The notes under the pieces are model-generated. The model had not been told where the DNA came from, did no database searches, and saw nothing but the letters and a program-made list of their open reading frames with translations. DNA of 64,000 nucleotides from G963667145 sp963676515 [NCBI: Candidatus Cloacimonadota bacterium] (lineage in GTDB: Bacteria > Cloacimonadota > Cloacimonadia > G963667145), in assembly GCA_963676515.1 (NCBI GenBank), contig OY781061.1, positions 1,302,001-1,366,000 on the forward strand, read 5' to 3'. The translations under genes were made by a program, and so were the position numbers. Positions 8,705 through 17,587 of this stretch are shown in pieces; the stretch's first letter is position 1, and every line of letters begins with the position of its first letter.

Positions 8705-8890
8705 ATGAAGATAAAATCTTTGCGAACTTGTGTGGTGTGCCGAGCTAGGCATAAGCAGGATGAGCTCCTTAGGTTTGTGCTAATGGGTGTAAGACCTGTG
8801 TTTGATTGTAAAAGAAAAGTGTTTGGCAGAGGCTACTATGTTTGCCGCGAGTGTTTGGGTTTGTTAGACAAAAAGCTAAAAAAGTTTTGA
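8705..8890 (+). CDS. ylxR: YlxR/DUF448 RNA-binding protein
   Basis: A 61-residue protein with the family landmarks R-T-C-V-V-C near the N terminus, E-L-L-R-F-V, and F-G-R-G-Y-Y-V-C-R-E-C-L. The family is a small nucleic-acid-binding fold regularly encoded between nusA and infB. The paired cysteines C-V-V-C and C-R-E-C are typical of the Firmicutes-like form. GTG (8702) and ATG (8705) are adjacent and I chose the ATG. It follows nusA by 18 bases and precedes infB by 34, so the three genes are probably one operon. Confidence 0.9.
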   Translation: MKIKSLRTCVVCRARHKQDELLRFVLMGVRPVFDCKRKVFGRGYYVCRECLGLLDKKLKKF

Positions 8891-8924
8891 GCTATCGGGA
8901 TTCCGATGGCTATGGAGGGAAATT

Positions 8925-11270
8925 TTGAGTATAAAAGTAAAAGATTTGGCTAAGGAGATGAAGATTGCCTCAGGAGCTCTGAAATCTTATCTAAAGATAG
9001 TGGGAGTGGAGGTAAAGAATCATTTGAGTGAAGTCAGCGATGAAGACGCTCAAAAGGTCAAACAGTTTGTACAACAAAAGGTTACGAAGATCCAAGATGC
9101 TCAAAGGAAGACCAAGAAGATACATCAGGGCAGGAGTCCTCGCACAGGGCAAGCTGCGGGTAGTGGCGGTGGAGCTAGTGATAGCAGAGGCGGTAGGAGT
9201 GACCAGAAGAAATCTTACGGTCAGTGGAGCTCGATGGGCAAGCTGGACAAGCCCAAAACTCCTAGTGGTGGTGGATATGCTGGACGGACTAGTGATGCCA
9301 AGAAAAGCGTAAGCGTGAGTGATGATGTTTACAAAAGCAAAGCTAAGAAAAAAAGAGTTTTCAAAGATACTAAGGACAGTGGTGGTGCTAACTACAACAA
9401 GTCCAAGAAGCGGAAGAAGGATGAGGATATTGCCAAGAGCGTAAAGCAAGTGTTGGTGGGTCCTGCCAAGAAGAAGAAGTACAAGAAAGAGGCGAAAAAA
9501 GTAGATGGTGAGATCACGAAAATTATCGTGAGCGAGTTTACTTCTGTTTCGGAGCTTTCCAAATTGATGGATATTGACCCGACTGAGATTGTGTCTTATT
9601 TGTTCAAACAGGGGCAGATGGCGACGATCAATCAACGCTTGGATAAAGACACTTTGGAGTTTATTTGCTCCGAGTTCAATTTTGAGGTGGAGTTCGAAGA
9701 GGAGTATGGTGCTGAGATTATAGAGCAAGAGACGGCTATCGAGTCTGCAGACGCTCCTTTGGAGAACAGACCGCCTATCGTGACGGTGATGGGTCATGTG
9801 GATCACGGCAAGACCTCTATCTTGGATTATATTAGGAAGACAAAAGTGACCGCTGGCGAGTCTGGTGGCATTACACAGCATATAGGAGCTTATCAGGTAA
9901 CCTCGAGCAAGGGTGTGATAACTTTTCTGGACACTCCTGGTCACGAAGCTTTTACAGCGATGCGTGCTAGAGGTGCGAATGTGACGGATGTGGTGATCAT
10001 TGTGGTGGCTGCTAACGACGGTGTGAAACCGCAGACTGTGGAGGCGATAGATCACGCCAAAGCCGCTGGGGTGGAGATTGTGGTAGCTATCAACAAGATG
10101 GATTTGCCCGGTGCAAATATTGACAAGACTATCGGCGATTTGGCTGCACAATCTCTTTATTTGGAAGGTTACGGCGGTAATGTCGTATGGGCGAAATGCT
10201 CGGCAAAGACTGGAGAAGGAATAGATGAGTTGTTGGATTCTGTGGCGTTGGTGTCCCAGATGAAAGAGCTCAAAGCGAAAGTGGATTGTAACGCCAAGGG
10301 CGTGGTGATAGAGGCTCAAAAAGACCAACAAGTGGGTACGAAGACGACTGTCTTGGTGCAAGAAGGCACGCTGAACAAGGGCGACATCATCGTGTGTGGC
10401 TCTACGCATGGCAGAGTGCGGAAGATGGTGGATGAGACAGGCAAGCAGATAATGCAGCTTAAGCCTTCTGGTGTGGCTGTGATTTATGGTCTGAAAGAGG
10501 TGAGTAAAGCTGGCGATGTGCTGAACAAGATGGACAGTGAAAAGTTTGCTTATCAGATTGCCCAAGAAAGGTTTAACATCCGTAAGAAGCAGAAAGGGTT
10601 TATGACTCACACCAATATGGGTAACCTTTTCAAGAGGATTGATCAAGAGAACCTGCACAAGATAAACTTGCTGATAAAAGCGGATAGTGATGGCTCTATC
10701 GAGGCACTGAAAGACTCTTTCCAAAAACTGTCCACAGACGAGGTGGAGGTGAAGATTATCCACGCTGCAGTGGGCGGAGTGCTAGAGACAGATGTTTCTT
10801 TGGCTGCGGCTTCGGATGCTATTATCGTGGGATTTCATGTGCGGACGAGCAACGCGGCTAAAGTTTTGGCAGACAACGAGAGTGTACAGATTAGGCTTTA
10901 CACCGTGATTTACGATGCTATCGACGACTTAAAAGACGCTATGTCTGGTTTGCTTTCGCCCGAGGTTATCGAGATTGCTGGTGGTATGGCTAGGTTGAAG
11001 AAGGTGTTCAAAATCAAGGGCGTTGGTACTATCGCTGGTTGTGTGGTAGAAAAGGGCGTGATTCGTTCGGACGCTTTGGTGAGACTCTATAGGGACAACA
11101 TCCAAGTTTACGAGGGCAGTCTCTCTAGCCTGAAACATTACAAGGAAGAGGTGAAAGAGGTGAAGTCTGGTACAGATTGTGGACTGAGCATCGAGGGGTT
11201 CAACGACCTGAAAGAGGGCGATGTGATCGAGACTTTCTCCAAAGAGGAAAAAGAACGAAGGATTCAGTAG
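8925..11270 (+). CDS. infB: translation initiation factor IF-2
   Basis: A 781-residue GTPase that places initiator tRNA on the 30S subunit. The N-terminal IF2_N helical domain (residues 1-50) is followed by a Lys/Gly/Ser-rich linker (about 60-190), a second IF2_N-like domain (about 200-260), and the G domain with G1 G-H-V-D-H-G-K-T at about 289, G3 D-T-P-G-H-E and G4 N-K-M-D. Domains II-IV run to the end. Start: TTG at 8925, preceded by GGAGGGA with a spacing of 5. No ATG nearby fits the IF2_N domain. It is the last gene before a terminator. Confidence 0.97.
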   Translation: MSIKVKDLAKEMKIASGALKSYLKIVGVEVKNHLSEVSDEDAQKVKQFVQQKVTKIQDAQRKTKKIHQGRSPRTGQAAGSGGGASDSRGGRSDQKKSYGQWSSMGKLDKPKTPSGGGYAGRTSDAKKSVSVSDDVYKSKAKKKRVFKDTKDSGGANYNKSKKRKKDEDIAKSVKQVLVGPAKKKKYKKEAKKVDGEITKIIVSEFTSVSELSKLMDIDPTEIVSYLFKQGQMATINQRLDKDTLEFICSEFNFEVEFEEEYGAEIIEQETAIESADAPLENRPPIVTVMGHVDHGKTSILDYIRKTKVTAGESGGITQHIGAYQVTSSKGVITFLDTPGHEAFTAMRARGANVTDVVIIVVAANDGVKPQTVEAIDHAKAAGVEIVVAINKMDLPGANIDKTIGDLAAQSLYLEGYGGNVVWAKCSAKTGEGIDELLDSVALVSQMKELKAKVDCNAKGVVIEAQKDQQVGTKTTVLVQEGTLNKGDIIVCGSTHGRVRKMVDETGKQIMQLKPSGVAVIYGLKEVSKAGDVLNKMDSEKFAYQIAQERFNIRKKQKGFMTHTNMGNLFKRIDQENLHKINLLIKADSDGSIEALKDSFQKLSTDEVEVKIIHAAVGGVLETDVSLAAASDAIIVGFHVRTSNAAKVLADNESVQIRLYTVIYDAIDDLKDAMSGLLSPEVIEIAGGMARLKKVFKIKGVGTIAGCVVEKGVIRSDALVRLYRDNIQVYEGSLSSLKHYKEEVKEVKSGTDCGLSIEGFNDLKEGDVIETFSKEEKERRIQ

Positions 11271-11296
11271 TTAGCTATTTTTTAATAAGATTATAT

Positions 11297-11341
11297 GTGT
11301 CTTATCGGCTGTATGCTGCAGCTGGTGGGGCACTTTTTTTA
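11297..11341 (+). terminator. probable terminator after infB
   Basis: GTGTCTTATC (11297-11306) can pair with GGTGGGGCAC (11324-11333), including several G-U pairs, around a 17-base loop. Eight T follow (11334-11341). It lies 26 bases after the infB stop and before the convergent gene ending at 11355. Confidence 0.5.
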
Positions 11342-11354
11342 TAGGTAAAAAATT

Positions 11355-13733
11355 TTAGCTGAAGAGAAATTTTTGTCGCTCTATCTGGTTGATATCTGAG
11401 GATGTTATGCCAAAAAGTTTACTCAATATAAGGCTGATGGGAGCTCCCTCGATTTTTTTGCTGACCAGCAGGGTGTTACTTGTGGGCAATTTGATGTCTG
11501 TCACCAGTTTTCTGAGGTCTATCTCTTTTTCTTTGCGGTTGAGCACTAGGAAACTCTCTTGTGCTAAAAATGTGTCGATTTGTGCAGGGTCGATAATATT
11601 TTGGCATTCTACTTGGTAGATTTCGCCTGTGGGCATCGATTGTTTGGCAACTTTTTGCACATCCAAAATTGGCAAGAGGTAGTTAGCTTTGAGCTGCTCG
11701 AACACTTGCTGTGTGGGGCGATCTTCCCGCAGGAAGATGTCCAGATACTCGTTTTGTCCCTCTACTCCCAGAGGCAAAGGAGGACAAAATTTCAGCTTTG
11801 GTTTTTTGTGATAGCCACTGGTAAAGATTAGCGGTAGCTCGTCGGTGAGCACTACACGGTAAAGATGTTTGATGAAATCTAGGTGCCCTAAATATTTCAA
11901 GTCTCCACTTTTGCGGTAAAAAACGCGGTAGCGGAATTGGATATTTTCAGGGATATTAGACTGGACTAGAGGCGGTAGCTGATGCTGTGGTATCGGTGCA
12001 GAGAACTGCAACTGCAAATCCCCAGAGCAAACTCCACAGCCTGTGCAGTCGCCGTGGTAGCAGTCGCCAGTGGTGGCACAGTCTTTGGACTTTTGTAGCT
12101 CCTGCAAGAGGAACTCTCTTGTTACGCCACAGTCGATAAACTCCCAAGGCAATGGTTGATCCAGAGGTTTGGGAGCAACGATTTTGGCATCTAGGTGTTT
12201 GCTCCAGATCTCGCTACTAAGGTGTTCGCTCCAGCCGTCCATTTTGGCTCCGTCTTGGTAGGCGTGCAAGATAGCTTTGCCTGTAGCAAGGTCGCCGAGG
12301 GCTAAGTGAGCTTCCAGCAAAAAAGAGAAAAAATCTAAGTGGTTGAGTTTGACGAAGCGATATTTTTTTAGTTCGTTTTTCAGCCAAAAGAAATTCTCGC
12401 GGATATAATCTACACTGGCACATTCTTGCCATTGGAATGGAGTAAAAGGCTTAGGAATAAACGGCGAGATGGTGATGTTGATATGCAATTTTTTCCCAGC
12501 TAGCTTCACTATCTGCTCTATCAGCTCTGGGATAGCGGCGATGTCCGATTTTTGCTCGAAAGGTAGTCCAATCATAAAGTAGAGCTTGAGGTTTTGCCAT
12601 TGGTGAGCTAAGGCGATGCGGATAGTTTTCAGGATATCTTCTTCGCTGATATTTTTGTTGATGATATCGCGAAGCCTTTGACTGCCAGCTTCGGGGGCGA
12701 TAGTGAGTCCTTTTTGCCCAGCGGAGTGGATGAAGCTGATAAACTCGTCGTCCAGCGAGTCTAGGCGGAGTGAGGGCAAAGACACCTTGCTGTGCTCTCT
12801 TTGCAAGGCGGGGACGATTTCTTGCAGCAGTGGCTTGATTTGGCTGTAGTCGCCAGTGGAGAGGCTCATGAGAGAGGTGTCTTCCCAGCGACAAGCGTGT
12901 ACCTGCTCCAGAGTGGATTTGTAGATAGATTCGGCGTCGTATTCCCGCAAAGGGCGGTATATGTAGCCTGCTTGGCAGAATCGACAGCCTCGAAGACAGC
13001 CTCGCATCACTTGGGCGACATAGCGGTTGTGGACGGTGTCTATCAGCGGCATTAACTGGTTGTTGTATTGATACTTAGGGTTGCCGAGGTCTGTGCATTT
13101 GCGGGCTGTGACTGGACACTCTCCCACAGATGGCAGATATGTCCCATCGATTTTTGCTAGTAGCTCCAGCTTTTGCTTTCTAGTGAGGGATTTTTGGGCA
13201 AAGACGCTTGCTATCTCTAGGATTGCCTCTTCTCCATCGCCCAAGAGGAAGAGGTCGAAGAAATCGGCAAGAGGCAACGGATTGTAGGCACATGGACCGC
13301 CAGCGATGACGATCGGGTCGCTTTCGCCTCTGTCTTCGGCTAGCAGAGGGATGCGGGCTATATCTAGGCAATAGAGGATGTTAGAGTAGGTTAGCTCTGT
13401 CTGTAGGGTGAAGCCGAGGCAATCGAACTTCTGCACGGCGAGTTTGCTCTCCACTCCGAAGAGCGGTATATCTAGCTTTTGCATCAGCTCGGCAGTCTGC
13501 GTGTCGGGTGCGTAGGCACGGTCACAAACTATGGCTTTTTCTTTGTTGAGGATAGTGTAAAGCACTTTGATGCCGATATGGGAAAATCCAACCTCGTAGG
13601 TGTCGGGATAAACTAGGCAAAAGTTGGTCGTCTGGTTGCTGGGGATTTTTTGGCTAGCTCCGATTTCATTTCCCAGATAACGCGACGGCTTAAGTGTATT
13701 TTTGAGCAGTGGGCTGATATCAAGCGGTTTCAT
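11355..13733 (-). CDS. B12-binding-type radical SAM protein fused to DUF2344
   Basis: A 792-residue protein of the TIGR03960-like radical SAM family. The N-terminal 200 residues form the cobalamin-binding-like domain (F-C-L-V-Y-P-D-T-Y-E-V-G-F-S). The iron-sulfur motif C-L-R-G-C-R-F-C is at about residues 243-250, and the TIM-barrel part reaches about 490. A Cys-rich linker (C-Y-H-G-D-C-T-G-C-G-V-C) near 570 is followed by the DUF2344/TIGR03936 domain from about 600 to the end (F-R-Y-R-V-F-Y-R-K-S-G-D-L-K-Y-L-G-H-L-D). Such fusions are often encoded beside ribosome and division genes; their reaction is unknown to me. It is the last gene of the murC-to-11355 run and overlaps the MFS gene by 14 bases. 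Confidence 0.88.
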   Translation of the reverse strand: MKPLDISPLLKNTLKPSRYLGNEIGASQKIPSNQTTNFCLVYPDTYEVGFSHIGIKVLYTILNKEKAIVCDRAYAPDTQTAELMQKLDIPLFGVESKLAVQKFDCLGFTLQTELTYSNILYCLDIARIPLLAEDRGESDPIVIAGGPCAYNPLPLADFFDLFLLGDGEEAILEIASVFAQKSLTRKQKLELLAKIDGTYLPSVGECPVTARKCTDLGNPKYQYNNQLMPLIDTVHNRYVAQVMRGCLRGCRFCQAGYIYRPLREYDAESIYKSTLEQVHACRWEDTSLMSLSTGDYSQIKPLLQEIVPALQREHSKVSLPSLRLDSLDDEFISFIHSAGQKGLTIAPEAGSQRLRDIINKNISEEDILKTIRIALAHQWQNLKLYFMIGLPFEQKSDIAAIPELIEQIVKLAGKKLHINITISPFIPKPFTPFQWQECASVDYIRENFFWLKNELKKYRFVKLNHLDFFSFLLEAHLALGDLATGKAILHAYQDGAKMDGWSEHLSSEIWSKHLDAKIVAPKPLDQPLPWEFIDCGVTREFLLQELQKSKDCATTGDCYHGDCTGCGVCSGDLQLQFSAPIPQHQLPPLVQSNIPENIQFRYRVFYRKSGDLKYLGHLDFIKHLYRVVLTDELPLIFTSGYHKKPKLKFCPPLPLGVEGQNEYLDIFLREDRPTQQVFEQLKANYLLPILDVQKVAKQSMPTGEIYQVECQNIIDPAQIDTFLAQESFLVLNRKEKEIDLRKLVTDIKLPTSNTLLVSKKIEGAPISLILSKLFGITSSDINQIERQKFLFS

Positions 13734-14880
13734 CGGCGCTCTCTTTTATTAAAATGATGAAAGGCAGACACAGCAGGTTGATGGCGGCGGCGATGTAAAA
13801 GGTGGAGTGGAAGCCGTAGAGGTCGAAAAGTTTGCCTGCAGCGAACGTCATCAGGGCGTTGATGCCAAGGTTGATTGCCATAAATACAGCGTTGATGAAA
13901 GCGGGGTTGTCTTTGTCGGCACTGTTGATGACCGCCAGCAGGATAGGTCCATTGGCGAAGATGCTCAGTCCTAGTCCCACTAAACAAATGATGGTGAGGG
14001 TCGTGCTGAACGAGCAGAGGTTGAGCCCGAGCAAGAAGGCGGAAGCAGCAATGGAGGTAGCTACCAGAAGTTTTCGCTTGGAGAGCTTGTCGGAGAGTGT
14101 GCCAGAGGAAAGTACACCCAGTGCTCCGAAGAACTGGACTATTGCCAAGGCAGAGCCGCCGATGATTAAGCTTTTCCCCAATGAGGTGTAGTAGGTAGGC
14201 AGGAAGATGGTTACGGAAGATTTCAAGATGCCAGCGGCAGTGTATATTCCGCCGATGCCGACGATTAAGCCTAGATGTTTTTTCAGAGAGTGATGGGCTT
14301 TTATTCGCTTTGTTTTCTCTTTCATATCTTGTTTGATATCTTCGTTTTTTAGTTTCCAGAAGAGATAAAAAGTGGATAGGATTACAGGGAGTAGTAGGTA
14401 GTAGAGTTTGTGTATCCCGAAAGTGGATATTGCCCAAATGAAGACGATGGGACCTACGAAGCGAGCACCTTCTCCGCCGAGCATATAGATGCTCATTCCT
14501 CTGCCGATCATCTTGTCCGAGAGGTGTTTGACCATCACGGGAGCTGGTATGTGGAAAAGCAAAACATTTGTTCCGCAGAAGACAAGCAAGAGCACCAAGG
14601 AGAAGTAGCTAGTACATTCTGCCAAAAAGCACATACAGATGGCGGTGATAAGAGGACCGAAAATGACGAAAAATTTAAGATTTACTCGATCGGCTATCAT
14701 TCCCAAAAAAGGGTTGATGAGAGAGGGAGCACGAAAGGCTACATTGAGCATAGCCGCTTGAGAGTAGTTGAGCGAAAGGTTTTTGATCAGAATGGGCAAA
14801 AAGGGAGCGATGAAAGATGAGTAAACATCGTGCATAAAATGTCCGAAGGAGACTAACACTACTTTGGAGGTTTTGAACAT
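13720..14880 (-). CDS. MFS transporter, fosmidomycin-resistance (Fsr)-like
   Basis: A 386-residue major facilitator with about 12 hydrophobic segments. The first helix carries G-H-F-M-H-D-V-Y-S-S-F-I-A-P-F-L-P, close to the pattern of Fsr-type drug exporters, and a loop 2-3 MFS motif-like G-M-I-A-D-R follows near residue 65. The substrate cannot be read from sequence. It is encoded 58 bases after the upstream radical SAM gene and overlaps the next gene by 14 bases, so it is probably co-transcribed. The family name is recognised by pattern only. Confidence 0.82.
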   Translation of the reverse strand: MFKTSKVVLVSFGHFMHDVYSSFIAPFLPILIKNLSLNYSQAAMLNVAFRAPSLINPFLGMIADRVNLKFFVIFGPLITAICMCFLAECTSYFSLVLLLVFCGTNVLLFHIPAPVMVKHLSDKMIGRGMSIYMLGGEGARFVGPIVFIWAISTFGIHKLYYLLLPVILSTFYLFWKLKNEDIKQDMKEKTKRIKAHHSLKKHLGLIVGIGGIYTAAGILKSSVTIFLPTYYTSLGKSLIIGGSALAIVQFFGALGVLSSGTLSDKLSKRKLLVATSIAASAFLLGLNLCSFSTTLTIICLVGLGLSIFANGPILLAVINSADKDNPAFINAVFMAINLGINALMTFAAGKLFDLYGFHSTFYIAAAINLLCLPFIILIKESADETA

Positions 14881-14938
14881 AAAGGTTCCTTTATAATCTT
14901 AAAATTGTTCTTTTATCAAAGGGAAAAGCGGCTTGGGA

Positions 14939-15964
14939 CTAGAGGCTCTTCTTGTATTCCCAGACACCAGCATCGTTGAAACAGATGGAACAGGCTTCAA
15001 TTCCTTTTCTGTTTTGCAAAATTTTTTGTCTGAAATTTTGGAAGCTTTTCTTTTTCCAGATTTTTAGAGGAGACTCTTTTTGGACATCTCCGATGATAGT
15101 GGAGAGTTTGTCGAAACAGCAAATTTCCACTTCGCCATTGTAGTCGATTACCAGTTCGTGCCAGATAGATGAGCACTTGTTTGGTGTGTCGTAGTCTAGA
15201 TGGAAACATCCATCTTCGTCCACTTTGTAATTGGAGTGTTGTTTATCGAGATATTTTGTGTCTTCTTTGTCGATGATAAAAGGTTTAACAATTTTTATCT
15301 CGTTGGCACCGCACTCTTTAGCCAGTTTTTTTACATCTTCTATCTCTTCGTGAGAGTTGTGTGCAAAATACATATAGCGAAATGAGATAAGAGGCATAGA
15401 GGTTCGCAGTTTCTTTTTGGCTTGAGCTAATTTTTTGATATTATCCAGAGCTAGCTGGAGATTGCCGCCCACTCTGTATTTTTCATAACTCTCTTGGGTT
15501 AGCCCATCGATGGAAACATTGAGTTTGCTCAGTCCCGTTTTCACTAGCAGTTCAGCGTCCAGAGGGAAGTTCATATTGGTTATTCCCGTTACGATGAAAC
15601 CTTGTTTGCGAGCGTAGGAGATCATCTTGTAGATGTCTTTGTGCAAAAAAGGCTCTCCCATATGAGCTAGAGTAATCATCGTGCTTTTTTGTTTCAGAGA
15701 GTCGATGATGCTGGTGTACAGGCTGTAGTCCATAAATCCTTTCCCTCGTTTGAGGATGCCGCGGGTAGTGTGGCAGAGTGGACACCTTAGGTTGCAACAA
15801 GTGGTAGGTTCTATCTTTACTACTGGTGGAGCTCCCCAGACCAGAGGTCTTTTGCAAATGTTGGATAGATGGTAGCTGAGCTTGGATATAGCGTAGTTGT
15901 ATAACCTCTTGACAGATAGTCTTTGGGTTAGCAGTATTTTGATTCCAGAGTTAAAAACACTCAT
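14939..15964 (-). CDS. radical SAM protein with C-terminal SPASM domain
   Basis: A 341-residue enzyme. The radical SAM cluster motif C-C-N-L-R-C-P-L-C lies near residue 53 (C-x3-C-x2-C), followed by the G-E-P motif (H-M-G-E-P-F-L-H) near 105 and I-S-I-D-G-L near 155. The C-terminal SPASM-like region has Cys residues in E-I-C-C-F-D-K and A-C-S-I-C-F, which bind auxiliary clusters in the family. The substrate is unknown; relatives modify peptides, sugars or cofactors. Its ATG overlaps the coaD stop by 4 bases, so it is translationally coupled to coaD. Confidence 0.85.
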   Translation of the reverse strand: MSVFNSGIKILLTQRLSVKRLYNYAISKLSYHLSNICKRPLVWGAPPVVKIEPTTCCNLRCPLCHTTRGILKRGKGFMDYSLYTSIIDSLKQKSTMITLAHMGEPFLHKDIYKMISYARKQGFIVTGITNMNFPLDAELLVKTGLSKLNVSIDGLTQESYEKYRVGGNLQLALDNIKKLAQAKKKLRTSMPLISFRYMYFAHNSHEEIEDVKKLAKECGANEIKIVKPFIIDKEDTKYLDKQHSNYKVDEDGCFHLDYDTPNKCSSIWHELVIDYNGEVEICCFDKLSTIIGDVQKESPLKIWKKKSFQNFRQKILQNRKGIEACSICFNDAGVWEYKKSL

Positions 15965-16446
15965 CTTTTCTCCATTTTGTTTAAGATAGCTGTGTAGACA
16001 GCTTTGGGGATGAAATCTTGCAGGTCTCCGCCGAGCGATAAAATTTGCCTGACTATAGATGAGGAAAGGTAGAGATTTTTGAAATCGGGCAAGAAAAAAA
16101 TCGTCTCTATCTCGGGAGAAAGTTTTTTATTGGTTAGACTTTGTTGAAGTTCGTACTCGAAATCGCTCACAGCTCTCAAGCCCCTTATTAAGGTGGAAGA
16201 TTTGCGGAGTTTGGCGTAGTTGACGATCATTCCCGTGAAACTTTCCACTTCTACATTGGGAAAATCTTGCAAAGCTTTTTTGCAAAAGTCTGTTCTTTCC
16301 GCCAAGGGAAACAAGGAGTTTTTGCCTGTGTCGTTAGCTACGGCAACGATGATTTTATCAAAAAGTTTACTCGCTTTTTCTACGATATTTAGGTGTCCAT
16401 TGGTGATCGGATCGAAAGTGCCTGGATAGATAGCAAGGTTAGTCAT
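15961..16446 (-). CDS. coaD: phosphopantetheine adenylyltransferase
   Basis: A 161-residue enzyme, the family's usual length, that makes dephospho-CoA from ATP and 4'-phosphopantetheine, the penultimate CoA step. The nucleotidyltransferase motif is T-F-D-P-I-T-N-G-H (residues 10-18), the mid-chain motif L-I-R-G-L-R-A-V-S-D-F-E-Y-E is near 87, and the second ATP-binding motif Y-L-S-S-S-I-V-R is near 126. It overlaps the end of ftsZ by 8 bases and the following radical SAM gene by 4. Its position directly behind ftsZ is unusual to me. Confidence 0.95.
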   Translation of the reverse strand: MTNLAIYPGTFDPITNGHLNIVEKASKLFDKIIVAVANDTGKNSLFPLAERTDFCKKALQDFPNVEVESFTGMIVNYAKLRKSSTLIRGLRAVSDFEYELQQSLTNKKLSPEIETIFFLPDFKNLYLSSSIVRQILSLGGDLQDFIPKAVYTAILNKMEKR

Positions 16447-17581
16447 TTTTTGAGTTTGGTTTGGACAAAAAGCTAGGCAGGTAGTTGTTTTTGGCAGATT
16501 GGATATTTTTAATTCTACGAATGTTGATAGGTTGTTCTTCAGGCAAGCTTTTTATTTCTTTGTGGACGAAGTTCATATTTTTATCGCTGTTCTCTTTTTC
16601 TTTTGTTTGGGCAAATTTATCGGTGAGATTTAATCCTGTGGCGATCAAAATTATTTTGATTACTCCCGAGAGGCTTTGCTCCATCACGAGCCCTTTGATG
16701 ATATCAACATCGGCGTTTATTCTATCGGCGACTATTGCTGTGGCTTGTTCAAACTCGTTCATCTGTAGGTCATTGCCTCCGATGACATTGATTATCACCG
16801 AACCGCAACTTTTCAGATTCATATTGGTGGTGATGACATTCTCAAAAATCTCGTCGAAAGCGTCCCCAATCCTATTCTCCCCTCGTCCCGTGCCGCTACA
16901 GATGATAGCATGGCCTTTGTCTTTGATCACTCTTTTGATGTCGGCAAAATCTACATTGATATAGCCAGTTTCGTTCATAGTCAGGCAAATGCTATCAATA
17001 ATATCCAAGAAAGTGTTGTTTGCTTTGGAAAAAGCGTCGAACACAGAGAGGTTCTCAAATCTTTCTAATATTTTTTGGTTGGGAAAGATAATCAACACAT
17101 CGGAAGCTTCTTTCATCTTGATAATCCCTTGGTTGGCGTTCTCTAGACGAATTTTCCCTTCGGAGTCGAAGGGAAGAGTCACGGCGGAGATAGTCAGGAT
17201 ATCCATCTCTCGGGCTGTCTCCACTATAAAAGGTGTAGCTCCTGTGCCTGTACCACCGCCCATGCCAGCTAGGCAAAAAAGAATATCTGTATTTTCTAGA
17301 GCGTCCACGATTAACTGTTTGGACTCTTTGGCAGACTCCAGACCTATCTTGGGGTCTGAGCCAGCTCCCAGTCCCGAGGTAATCTCCGCACCGATATTGA
17401 AAATGTTGGGTAGCTTTTTGTTGTTGAGGTCGTTACAGTCAGTGTTGATCGCCAGCGGATAAAAAGAGCTTTTCGATTTATTTACGATGTGCGACAAGAT
17501 ATTTGAACCCGCTCCGCCGATGCCGAAAACCTTGATGTTGCCTTTGTAGGCTTTGGGGTGTGTTGCTAGTTCTATTTCCAT
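16439..17581 (-). CDS. ftsZ: cell division GTPase FtsZ
   Basis: A 380-residue tubulin homologue that forms the cytokinetic ring. The nucleotide-binding loop G-I-G-G-A-G-S-N is at about residues 21-28, N-T-D near 46, G-L-G-A-G-S-D near 70, and the tubulin signature G-G-G-T-G-T-G-A near 109. The catalytic T7-loop region contains N-V-D-F-A-D-I-K near 205. A variable linker leads to a C-terminal peptide Y-L-P-S-F-L-S-K-P resembling the FtsA/ZipA-binding tail. It follows ftsA by 6 bases. Confidence 0.96.
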   Translation of the reverse strand: MEIELATHPKAYKGNIKVFGIGGAGSNILSHIVNKSKSSFYPLAINTDCNDLNNKKLPNIFNIGAEITSGLGAGSDPKIGLESAKESKQLIVDALENTDILFCLAGMGGGTGTGATPFIVETAREMDILTISAVTLPFDSEGKIRLENANQGIIKMKEASDVLIIFPNQKILERFENLSVFDAFSKANNTFLDIIDSICLTMNETGYINVDFADIKRVIKDKGHAIICSGTGRGENRIGDAFDEIFENVITTNMNLKSCGSVIINVIGGNDLQMNEFEQATAIVADRINADVDIIKGLVMEQSLSGVIKIILIATGLNLTDKFAQTKEKENSDKNMNFVHKEIKSLPEEQPINIRRIKNIQSAKNNYLPSFLSKPNSKND

Positions 17582-17587
17582 ATCTGC

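Noticed and set aside
8991-10763. 590-codon open frame on the minus strand across infB
   Set aside because: It is the antisense shadow of a highly conserved gene. The product is His/Leu/Ser-rich without any domain, and no ribosome binding site is seen.
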